From Didymella arachidicola (Eukaryota > Ascomycota > Dothideomycetes > Pleosporales > Didymellaceae), in assembly GCA_016630955.3 (NCBI GenBank), contig CM049993.1, positions 930,001 to 994,000 on the forward strand: 64,000 nucleotides of DNA, written 5' to 3'. A program made the position numbers and the translations under genes. Of this stretch, positions 46,235 through 55,310 are shown piece by piece (position 1 is the stretch's first letter; every line of letters starts with the position of its first letter). The notes beneath the pieces are model-generated. The model did no database searches. It had not been told where the DNA came from and worked only from the letters and a program-made list of their open reading frames with translations.

Positions 46235-47596
46235 TTACCCGGCCGATTCTTGATTCGCATTGGACCGTAATCCAAGTCGCTTCATTGGAACCAACGACTG
46301 AGAGGATTTCCCTTTTTTCTCGTCCACAGTACCATGCGGAGGTTTCGCCTTCTCGAATTCGTTCGGCGTCTTGTCGAACTGCCGGACTTCCTCCGCAGCA
46401 TTCTGTGCGGGCCAATGCTCCTTCTCAAAATGCTTGAGCAAGTCCTTCAGCTTGCTGTTGATGCGCTTGCCACATAGCCAGCACTTACGTCCTTTGGCTT
46501 TGCTCAAGAAGCCCGTCCATATTGCTACCATGCGTTGAGTGTCCGTAGGCTCTAAGACACTGGCGACTGTATGCTTGACCTCGTTCCAGCTTTGTAGCAG
46601 GGTGAACAGGGGTCCTTCTTGTGTGTACGGGTACTCGAAGTTCCTGAGATCATCCTGCTCATACTTTCCTTTCAAGACAGTGGAGATGCCATCCAGCAGT
46701 GCGGCAATGAACTCATTCTTCTTGCGTTCACCGTTGAGCTCAGTCTTCCACCAATCGAGCAGCAACGGAATCTTGCGCAGGCTACCAACAAGCTGAGTGG
46801 CTGTCAGTACGGAATACGTGGCAAGGATTGATGGTTTGAGTGACAAGCACAGTATCAGACAGAACGGCGGCAAACGAATTGCCTCGCCGACGGTCTGAAT
46901 AAGGGAAACGCCATCCTTGAGCTCGTTGCACACATCCATTTTAGTGCCATCAAAGGCTTCTGAGAATGCCTTATAGGAACGATGGAGAACTTCGAGGTTG
47001 TGGCTGGTTGGGGGCCAAATGATCCACGCCACGGAGCCTGACAGCAGAGTCGTGAAGGTAGTGCCTTCGTTGCTGTGCTGAAGTGAGAGCAGCGAATCGT
47101 GCGGAAGAACTGTTGCTTCAATTATTGACTCGCTCACGATGTGCTCATAGGCGGCCTTCATGTTTCCGCACATGTCGTCCAAGGACGGACTAGGGAAGCT
47201 CAGAATAATGCCGCTGGCGTTAGCCTCATCATCGGTCAAGGTCTCGAGTTGCTTGAGCTGATCTGCGTCTGTCTGCAACTCATGTGCCTCAGACTGCTTG
47301 ATGTTACTACTCTCATCGTTCTGGTGCTGTTGTGACGTACGCAGGTCGGTGATAAGGAGCTGCTGCAAGTCCTCTAGCGAAGGCAACGCTTTAGTAGCGA
47401 AAGGTGATTGCTTCCTGCCTAGACTCGGGAAGTCATCGTGTTCCGGTCCAAAGGGAAGGTGACCGGGAGGCCTACAATCGAATGGGCGGTTCTTGCCACT
47501 TTTTGTCAGCGAGATGAAGAGCGGGGAGTGCTCTGAGTCTGCCTTGCTCAACACCTCGCGCACTCTCTCCGAACTGGTGATGCGGTCGGGCGTCAT
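46235..47596 (-). CDS. Unknown protein with JmjC-like core and C2H2-like finger
   Basis: Single exon, 453 aa, ATG at 47596. Residues ~185-225 (LLSGSVAWIIWPPTSHNLEVLHRSYKAF is the relevant block) resemble the segment of JmjC-like cupin proteins in which a small side chain pair precedes W..WPPT..NL. The typical iron-binding His/Asp/His set is not apparent, so catalysis is doubtful. Near the C-terminus CWLCGKRINSKLKDLLKHFEKEH has C-x2-C and H-x4-H spacing like a degenerate C2H2 finger. This pairing occurs in uncharacterised ascomycete proteins. It is probably nuclear. The finger-like spacing is seen directly; the JmjC relationship is inference. Confidence 0.65.
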   Translation of the reverse strand: MTPDRITSSERVREVLSKADSEHSPLFISLTKSGKNRPFDCRPPGHLPFGPEHDDFPSLGRKQSPFATKALPSLEDLQQLLITDLRTSQQHQNDESSNIKQSEAHELQTDADQLKQLETLTDDEANASGIILSFPSPSLDDMCGNMKAAYEHIVSESIIEATVLPHDSLLSLQHSNEGTTFTTLLSGSVAWIIWPPTSHNLEVLHRSYKAFSEAFDGTKMDVCNELKDGVSLIQTVGEAIRLPPFCLILCLSLKPSILATYSVLTATQLVGSLRKIPLLLDWWKTELNGERKKNEFIAALLDGISTVLKGKYEQDDLRNFEYPYTQEGPLFTLLQSWNEVKHTVASVLEPTDTQRMVAIWTGFLSKAKGRKCWLCGKRINSKLKDLLKHFEKEHWPAQNAAEEVRQFDKTPNEFEKAKPPHGTVDEKKGKSSQSLVPMKRLGLRSNANQESAG

Positions 47597-49089
47597 TCTG
47601 GAGACACTGTCGAAAGGTTGCTCAAGCTGGTAGTATATGGTTAATAAGTAGAAAGAATCTTTGCGAAGAGTCAGCCGGATCCTTCAGGGTTTGTTGGTGG
47701 CGCGTGCGCGCGGGTAGGTGAAGGCGCGGCGGAGTTTCTGTCTCTGTGGTGAGTGAGCCTGCCTCGAGGCGCTGAACTAGTCAGCTAAATACTACATGCT
47801 CCCCTCTTCCCCCGCCTGCGGCACAGCCCATGCCAGGTACAGCAAAATTCACATTCCGGAAGCTTGACTCTTGTCTCCAAACTGGACATTGCAGGAGGTG
47901 GGCGGGAGCGAAGACATGGTACATATGAGATTATATGAAGACTTGTAAACAAGACTACCTAGGTAGCCAGGGAAACGGACATGTTTGCAACCTAAGCTAG
48001 TCACCTCCCTATGCAAGCGGATGAATCAAGCCTGCCGAGGGCGGTGTCCTAACAACGCGCAGCATGATGCAGCAGGATCAAAAATTGGATCTTTCGGGCT
48101 TAGTGAGGTTCGAACAAGCTTTGCTGCTGGCTCGACACTACGCTTTACATTGCTTTAGCGGTTGCAGGCTTTGCGTCACTGACCAATCTTCAATTGTACC
48201 AGTGATCCACTCGCGCTCTAGGACGCCCTGATTACCCTCAGGGTCATAAAAAGTCACCTAGCATGCTTCATGCCCGTCATGAATGTCAGAAATGGCTTTC
48301 AATCATTCATAACAGCAGCTACCTCGATATGAGCTGTCCGGTTTGCCGATTTGCACTGGGGCGCGCATTACTACCGATTTCAGATGCGATGCTCTCTTTC
48401 ATGAAAATGGCATTAGATTGATTGCCAGGGGAAACCATATCCTTCCGTTGCCTCAACGTTATCGTTCTGGTGTGTTCCTGTGAATATTCATGGTTCCGCA
48501 AGCTGGGGTACTGAATGGGCAGCAATGATTGAAATATCGAACCAGTCAAGCAGATTGAATCAATTCTGTACAACCATATCCCATTCCTTCCATTTGATAA
48601 CGAACCTCTTGATGCTCGAACGCGAAGTTGTAGCCGACCTCTGTCAATGCTCGCATTGCGTTGCCCAATCGCGTACTAGCCGGTCTCTCGCTTAGCTTCG
48701 GCAAGCCTCCCACAAATGTTCTCACCTGCGGACAACTCTGCGCGACGGAATGTACAAGAAGCTCGCCGCGACATCAGTCGACACACCCTAGAACTTACAG
48801 GCGCTTTCCGCTTGAAGCTATGCAGACCGACGGGCAAGCGCCAGATAACGGGGTCGGGAAAGCGCAATTCGTTCTCCTTTGCCTGATCGGGATACCTCTC
48901 CCCACAACATGAAAGAGCCCCGCGCTCTTAGCGCCACCATGACCATAACCCGTCGCCGAGAATGGGCTAGCAAGTCGCGATAGTCCATAGAACTGATAGA
49001 GTATAAAGATGGAGGCTGAAGATTTAAAGGACGAGTACTGTCACCACGCAGTTGCCTCTTGACTCATCAGACTAGGAGACGCAGACACA
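47597..49089. other. Intergenic with FAOX promoter
   Basis: About 1.5 kb between divergent starts. A TATA-like GTATAAAG lies at 49001-49008, about 80 bp before the oxidase ATG. No other gene is seen. Confidence 0.45.
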
Positions 49090-50459
49090 ATGGCAACATC
49101 AGAGCCATCATACCTCATCGTAGGAGCAGGTGTTTTCGGCGTGTCCACTGCCTACCACCTTATCAAGAAGTATCCCAACCGACAGGTCACTATCCTCGAT
49201 CAGGACCCATACGATGGCGACAACCGGGTAGCAGCGTCCTGGGACTGGAATAAGGTCGTACGCGCTGATTACGATGATATTGTCTACACCGAGCTTGCCC
49301 TGGAAGCTCAGGATGTATTCAACGAGGATCCTCTCTGGAAACCATACTTTCATCAGACCGGTATCTTTTGGGTCTGCCGTTCAGACTACGCGCAGGACGT
49401 CATCAACAACTACAAGAAGCTCGGACGCGCCGCCGATCTAAAGGCTGTTTCTGTTGCGGAGGCTAAGAAGCTGTTTGGTGGGCTGTTTGAGGATGCGAAC
49501 TACGATGGCGCAAAGGAGGTGCTTGTCAACAAGACAAGTGGCTGGTCAGAAGCTGGTAATGCCCTGCGAGCTGTCACCAAATGGTCAATAGAGAAAGGTG
49601 TCAAGTATGTCGTTGGCAAGGCCAAGAACCTGGAATTTGATCGACACAACACATGTACTGGTGTCTTGACAGAAGACGGCAAGATACTGCGTGCGACCAA
49701 CATCATCTTGTCTACAGGAGCCTACACTGGTAAGCTGCTGGAGCAGGCGGCGAAGGCGAGCGGCAACAAGGACCTGCGTGCTGGACATAGGATTGTTGCT
49801 GGTGGTATCACCACCGGTATGACTACCCTCGATGAGAAGTCGTACGAGCGTTTCAAGGATATGCCCGTCGGTGTCCAGGGCTACAACGCTCAAATTGGTC
49901 CCTTCATTGGCAGCTTGCCTCCCACCAAGGACCGCGAGCTCAAATGGTGGGGCGAGAAGATTTTTAAGAACACACATGAGGCTGTCCCCGGAAGCTGGAT
50001 CTCTGCGCCGCCGACAGGGAAGGATTACAACCAGTGGGATGTGCCTGGACCGCTCAAGCTTGATATCGACCACGCCAACGATGTTTTCTACGGTAAGAAT
50101 GGTGCCAGCTGGAAGATGGACAAGCACCGCATCTGCTGGTAAGTTGCCTCTCTTGAAGAGCGGAAGTGTACATACTAACGACAGCCAGGGACGCATTCAC
50201 AACAAGCTCTGATTTCATCATCTCACCACACGCCGCAGCAAAGGGTCTGTACGTAGCTACATGTGGTTCCTTCCACGGCTACAAGTTCTTCCCTGTGCTG
50301 GGCAAGTACGTTGTGCAGATGTTGGAAGGCAACCTCAGGGAAGACCATAAAGAGAAGTGGGCGTGGGACCGCGAGAGGCCTTCTCCTTCTTTGAACCCTG
50401 ACTGGCCAAGATTCGAGATGAAGGATCTGATGGATCAGTGGCCGAAGGCGAAGTTGTAA
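49090..50459 (+). CDS. Fructosyl-amino-acid oxidase (amadoriase), FAD-dependent
   Basis: Exons 49090-50138 and 50189-50459, split by a 50-bp intron (GTAAGT, TACTAACG branch, CCAG), give 439 aa. The N-terminal FAD-binding motif is YLIVGAGVFGVSTAYHLIKK. Further family features: ASWDWNKVVRADYDD, a C-terminal RICWDAFTTSSDFII with Cys349 (the position where monomeric sarcosine oxidase and amadoriases attach FAD covalently), and VATCGSFHGYKFFPVLGKY. These enzymes oxidatively deglycate fructosyl amino acids, releasing glucosone, the amino acid and H2O2. I see no clear C-terminal peroxisomal tripeptide: the end is AKL, close to but not the classical SKL, and could still act as PTS1. Substrate preference (alpha- or epsilon-glycated) is not readable. 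Confidence 0.9.
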
Positions 50460-50827
50460 GGGGTAGCAGGTTGTTTGCAGCGTTTGGGAAGGTGCATCTC
50501 GCATTGAATGCGCGGCGTTTGGATTCAATCTTTAGTAGACATACGAGATACATGATGTCAAACATTTATGAAGATCGCTAGTTGCGTGCTCATCATTGCG
50601 ATGTTGTGCTTGGACTTCAGGTGTAGCAGATCTTGGACGATGGACGACTTGCATAGGCAAGCTATACAACCAACAACAGGAGGTTCGAGGGTCGAGCAAA
50701 AAAGTTGAGATCTTGTGGCGCGAACGTGACTGCAACGACATGCGCGAACTGCGCTAGTGTAGCTAGCGCCTTCCACGCAGGAACAAAAATCAAGCCCCCA
50801 CCCGTAACACCGACGACCCCAAATCAG

Positions 50828-50837
50828 AAAAAAAAAA
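50828..50837 (-). terminator. Pol III terminator of the tRNA-His-like gene
   Basis: Ten consecutive T on the minus strand, 26 bp downstream of the tRNA 3' end, following TTC. This is a typical RNA polymerase III stop and supports transcription of the gene from this side. Confidence 0.75.
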
Positions 50838-50863
50838 GAACTGTCGCTGAGCTCAGAGAGCCA

Positions 50864-51015
50864 TGGCGGAACCGTGAATCGAACACGGGCTGGCGCGGAT
50901 CTGGATCGGAGCACTTTGTGCTCGCCAGCCACAACGCGACGTCATACCACTAGCTGGAGAGATGTTAGACGCTGCGAGGACGGTGGTGGGTGAAGGTTAC
51001 TTACACCATTCCACC
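50864..51015 (-). tRNA. tRNA-His(GTG)-like gene with two interruptions
   Basis: The 5' acceptor strand GGTGGAA (51009-51015) pairs with TTCCGCC (50865-50871), with discriminator A at 50864. The T arm is CCGTG-TTCGATT-CACGG (B box). The anticodon loop TTGTGGC, with GTG at 50930-50932, is identical to that of yeast tRNA-His. Removal of 50954-51004 (51 bp) creates TGGTCTAGTGG, a good A box, and a D arm GTC...GAC. A second interruption of about 30 nt (50899-50928) sits at the conventional position after nucleotide 37 and contains a GAGCAC-AAA-GTGCTC hairpin. Removing it gives anticodon stem TCGCG/CGCGC with one mismatch. Eukaryotic tRNA-His has A73 and lacks an encoded G-1, as here. Alternative: a tRNA pseudogene. 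Confidence 0.7.
50954..51004 (-). other. Spliceosomal-intron-like insert in tRNA D arm
   Basis: A 51-bp segment splits the D stem between nucleotides 11 and 12. On the minus strand it begins GTAAGT, has TCTAAC about 10 nt before its end and finishes TCTCCAG. These are the exact signals, spacing and size of protein-gene introns elsewhere in this window (46-55 bp). It breaks box A. Confidence 0.65.
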
Positions 51016-51218
51016 GGATGCGGTGATCATCTTCTGATGAATTGATGACTCATCTAAAAATAATAAAATATATAACCACAGTTATCTTGTTGGGGCACAG
51101 TACCCTTTGCACAGCAGGCACGAATGGACACTTCGAAAGCATGGTATATGTGGGTCATTTGATGATATGCACAGCGAAAGTATTGTTTCTCCACCCTGAG
51201 TGGGTCCTGTCATACCAC

Positions 51219-52006
51219 TTATGCGGTAACCTTGGTCTTGATGAAGGCAAGAGCCTGGGAGCCGTACTTGTTAACATACTGCTGGTGAGCGTTGGCGTCG
51301 TTGCCGTTGCAGCAGTATGGGTCAGCAGCGTCGCAGTACGACTTGATAATGCTTGTGTTGGCGGGTGAGCACTGGAAGCCAGCAGGGCGCGCGGCAAACT
51401 ATAAGGCCTGTCAGTATCACTCTCAGCAATGCTTTATGAATCACTTACCCCACCAGCTGCGCATGTGCCGACGTTGTAGGGAAGGCCAGCCCGGTTGTGT
51501 GGGTCGCCCATGAAGATAGCGGCCTTGACGGCCGCCAGGGCATTGCCAGTGAGGGTGGAACCAGAGCCACCGCAGAGAGCATTGTCCATGATCTGGCTAC
51601 CCTGTTCAAAGTCAGCAAGCATTCCACAGAGGAACTTCGCGATATGTACCTGAGAGTATCCGATGAGGACAATCTGAGTGCTGGGGCACTTTTGGTTGTA
51701 GGCTGTGACAGCCTTGACAACGGCAGCGGTTCCTTGGGCGGCAGAGTTGTCATAGCTGATTCCTCCACACGCTGACCCACCACCGCACGCGGGGTAAACA
51801 ATGGCCTCAGAGCCAGCTCCAGGGTAGGCGGCCTTGACCGAGTTCACAAGGCCTCCAGCTGTGCCATAGCCGTTGCTCTGAGGAACGGTGGTCTCACGAG
51901 CACCGAAGATATAGACTTTCGGACAACTCTGCCTCTCGGTGAGCTCGACAGGACCGGCGGCGGCGAGGCCAAGGACGGAAAGAGCGGCGGCAGCGGTGAA
52001 CTTCAT
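51219..52006 (-). CDS. Acetylxylan esterase (CE5, AXE2-like)
   Basis: Exons 51650-52006, 51449-51601 and 51219-51398, with introns of 48 and 50 bp, give 229 aa. The signal peptide MKFTAAAALSVLGLAAAG is followed by SCPKVYIFGARETT, YPACGGGSACGG, the nucleophile in IGYSQ/GSQIMDNALC (S118, split by intron 1), FMGDPHNRAGLPYNVGTC, SYCDAADPYCCNGND and the His in NAHQQY (H208). This order matches fungal acetylxylan esterases rather than cutinases: ten cysteines and the CDAxDPYCC segment. It is secreted and removes acetyl groups from xylan. It has no CBM1. The start codon is fixed by the signal peptide. It lies about 200 bp downstream of the tRNA on the same strand. Confidence 0.95.
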
Positions 52007-52804
52007 GGCGACTGATGTGGTGTTTGGTTCGTTGTCTTGGTATGCTTAAGTCGATGCTTGCTGGTCCTTTCTGCACAGCAGCTCCTTGTGTACTTGAAGT
52101 TTACGGGATGAGCCGTCCTTTAGGCAGAATGAATGAGGCTCAAACATAGCGTTAATGAGTATGTGGGGTACAGCAGACTGCTGTGCTCTGCGAGAACATT
52201 GCTCGCCCTTTCGCCCGCGACCGTAATTAATTTACAGCCCTGCGGTGACAATCAGCCAGGGATAATTGCCGTGACCCATGCTCGTTTCATGCGGGCCTAC
52301 TCTGTGGCGGTCTGGGGTGCAGATGATTGCCGGTGGCTGGCGGAAAACATCAAATTGCTTGAGGTACGAGTGATCCAGTCAAAGACATTACCTCTTGATG
52401 GAAGCTACCAGAACTCGCCGGAGCAATGGGTATGACAACACTCAAGCTGATGTACGATGGCTAAAAGGTCCCAAGACGGTCGCATTGACCAGAGGCCTGG
52501 ACGAATGAAGATGTCGATTATGTGGGGCGAATGGAAGAGCTGCGGAACCGCGGAACATAGGAGCAATCTTCCTTAGGACCTGGCCATCGCAGAAGAAGGT
52601 GGAGCAAGGTTTGCTATATTATCTAAGTGTCAGCGAGTGAGAGCCTGCCAGTGGAGCACGCATCGGGAGGAAGCAATTCCGCGGTGAGCAACAGCTGAAC
52701 CAGCGGAGCGCGAGCCCAATATGGATGAAACATCGAAACAAGTGTCAGAGCGCCGAAACTTCAGAGCAGCGCACAACGCAGGAAGGGCAGGACGATCTAC
52801 GTTA
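52007..52804. other. Esterase promoter and intergenic
   Basis: About 800 bp ending at the TA target site of the transposon. No gene seen. Confidence 0.5.
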
Positions 52805-52874
52805 ACGTACCTCACGGGCGAGTGGCCGGCCCGAGCGAGTGACCGGCCCGAGCGAGTGACCGGATTTTGCCAAG
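52805..52874 (+). repeat. Left TIR (70 bp, contains 17-bp duplication)
   Basis: Complementary to the right TIR from end to end, except for one extra copy of a 17-bp unit (CCGAGCGAGTGACCGGC). It ends ATTTTGCCAAG. Confidence 0.9.
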
Positions 52875-52901
52875 ACCATACCAGACTTCACACCACTCGT
52901 A

Positions 52902-54554
52902 ATGTCTCAACGCAAGACAGCTCAAAACGTCTCAAAAGAAGCTAATATACAGCTTGCTATCCAAGCTCTTAAAAGAGACGCGAATCTCTCTCTGCCGCGC
53001 GCTGCAGCAATCTACAGGGTGTCAGAAAGGACATTAAGACGACGACGCGCCGGAACGCTTTCTCGACGCGATTGCAAGGTCAACTCAATGAAGCTGACAA
53101 GCACTGAAGAGGTAGTGATTGTTCAGCATATACTTAAGCGAGACGAGCGAGGATACCCGCCCCGGCTTACTGATGTGGAGGATATGGCCAACTCTCTACT
53201 TGCGGAGCGCAACCAGCCACATGTTGGCAAGAACTGGGCTGGCACGTTTGTTAAGCGTCGCCCTGAGCTCACAGTTAAGTTCAATCGAAATTATGACTAC
53301 AAGAGAGCCCTCTGCGAGGATCCTGAGGTGATCCAGGGCTGGTTCGACCTTGTAGCCAATACCAAAGCCAAGTATGGTATCCTAGATGAAGACACCTACA
53401 ACTTTGACGAGTCTGGCTTCATGATGGGCGTTATATCAACAGGAGCTGTTGTCACAGGCTCTGAGCGTCGTGGACGACCAAAGACAATACAACAGGGCGA
53501 CCGAGAGTGGACCAGTATCATTAAAGGTATCAATGCGATGGGGTGGGCTATCCCACCCTTCATCATCTTCTAAGGCAAGCACCACCTCTCTGCCTGGTAC
53601 AAGGAGCCAATTATCCCTAACAACTAGGTTATCACCGTCTCCGAGAATGGCTGGACAAAGAATGAGCTTGGTTTGAAGTGGCTGAAGCACTTTAACGAGC
53701 ACACAAAGGAGCGCACTGTTGGCAGCCATCGGCTGCTTATTCTGGACGGCCATGAGAGTCACAACTCAGTCAATTTCCATTAATACTGCGAGGAACACAA
53801 GATTATCACTTTGTGTATGCCCCCGCACTCGTCGCACCTCTTGCAGCCCCTTGACGTGGGTTGTTTTGCCCCTCTGAAGAAGGCCTATGGTCGCTAAGCT
53901 GAGCTGCTAATGCTTAACAAGATCACTCACATCTTAAAACTTGAGTTCTTACCGTGCTTCAAAGCGGCTTTTGACGCGTTAATTACAGAAAGCAATATCC
54001 AGGGAGGTTTTAGAGGCGCTGGCTTGGTTCCCTTCAACCTAGAGGCTGTAATATCGAAGCTTGAAGTGCGCCTGTGTACTCCACCACTACCTACTGTAGA
54101 CGAGAGTACGTGGCACTCTCAAACCCCAAGCAACACCCTAGAATTTGGGTCGCAATCGAAGCTGATTCGAGAGCGGATCCAGAGACATGGCGATAGCTCG
54201 CCGACATCAATGGTTGATGCCCTCAATCAGCTCACTAAAGGTGCGGAGATAATGGCGCATTCACTGGCGTTAGTGCGCAACCAGGTCGCTGAGCTTCAAG
54301 CCGCTAATGAGGCCGCCACGCGCCGTAAATCACACAAGAAGAAGCGAATCTAGCGAGAGGGGATTCTTACAGTTAGCGAGGGAGTGCGCTTAACTACTCT
54401 GAAGGAGTTTAACGCCCGTGCTGATGGGAAGAGAGCAAGCAAGAAGGCTTGCGTTGGAACAGGTACTCAGTCTTCAAGACGCTGCAGCATGTGTGGCGAG
54501 GCAGGGCACAATGCACGAACGTGAAAGAATAATGCGCAAGGTACTGCAGAGTAA
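52902..54554 (+). pseudogene. Pogo-type transposase, inactivated by nonsense mutations
   Basis: ATG at 52902 (MSQRKTAQNVSKEANIQLA). The order is an N-terminal HTH (LSLPRAAAIYRVSERTLRRR), a CENP-B-type HTH (RGYPPRLTDVEDMANSLLAE, GKNWAGTFVKRRPEL), then the DDE core: D1 in YNFDESGFMMG, D2 in LLILDGHESHNS, and the downstream motif MPPHSSHLLQPLDVGCFAPLK. A coiled-coil-like region and a zinc-knuckle start (CSMCGEAGHNART) follow. One frame is maintained throughout, with stops at 53571, 53625, 53781, 53895, 54351 and 54522; the natural end is 54552-54554. The first five are TAA/TAG where Gln codons (CAA/CAG) fit. The sixth is TGA where the last zinc-knuckle Cys should be. There are no frameshifts. 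Confidence 0.9.
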
Positions 54555-54629
54555 ATCCATGTACTACAGATCATAGTACAACTTAATTTAGTACTATTGT
54601 GTTGCAAAGTAGTTGTAGTGTTCGTAAGT

Positions 54630-54682
54630 CTTGGCAAAATCCGGTCACTCGCTCGGGCCGGCCACTCGCCCGTGAGGTACGT
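54630..54682 (-). repeat. Right TIR (53 bp)
   Basis: Begins CTTGGCAAAATCCGG on the plus strand and ends GGTACGT before the TA duplication. It matches the left TIR without the 17-bp duplication. Confidence 0.9.
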
Positions 54683-54684
54683 TA

Positions 54685-55310
54685 ATATTCATGCGATAAT
54701 ATGTTGTCATAGGTGTTGTGTCCACGGCGCGGAGGATGCATCCGATGAGCACTGAGTGGTTCTACATGATCTCACTGGCGTGCTTGTTTCGCGCTTGCTT
54801 TGACGCGTCGTTCCTGTCGCACGCGAGTCACCTGCATCGCAACGCCCTCCTTTTGTACCATCTCTGCAATCTACAAGCTGCAGTGTCCCTCGTATCAACA
54901 ATGTTGGGTTTGTGCCTTTGGACTCAATCACTAGCCATACCGGTACTCTGCATGCGCAAACGTCACTCTCGCTCGAGCGGGGTCGCCCTCGCTCGTGAGA
55001 AGCAATAGGTGAAGTCATGCCGCTCCTATCAACTGCAAAGTAACATACCGTCTTAAGCACATATTACTCTGCGTTCCCCTCTCTGCCTTTACAGTAAAGT
55101 TGTTGGACGCTTCAAGGCTGTCGCGAAGCTCGGTTGAATACCGATCATTGGACTGCAACGTCTCATCTTCGTCGAACGCCGTCGCCAAGTTAACTCTACT
55201 GTGCTGACATTGGATACTATGATAAGGCGACCAAGGTCGGACGACATAAGCATAGCAACCCCGCTCTTGGCAATGAGGTTCGAGCAACATCATCTCTTCA
55301 CGCCATCGAC
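54685..55310. other. Intergenic, 626 bp
   Basis: Between the transposon and the P450 start. Nothing supported. The nearby short frames overlap on both strands. Confidence 0.5.

Larger units (their letters stand above)
52805..54682 (+). mobile_element. Pogo/Fot1-like Tc1-mariner DNA transposon
   Basis: A 1,878-bp element flanked by TA duplications (52803-52804 and 54683-54684) with terminal inverted repeats beginning ACGTACCTCACGGGCGAGTG. It contains one transposase frame that spans most of its length. TA target use, TIRs and a CENP-B-type DDE transposase place it in the pogo/Fot1 group. The transposase is broken by stops, so this copy is non-autonomous; TIRs are nearly intact. Confidence 0.93.
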
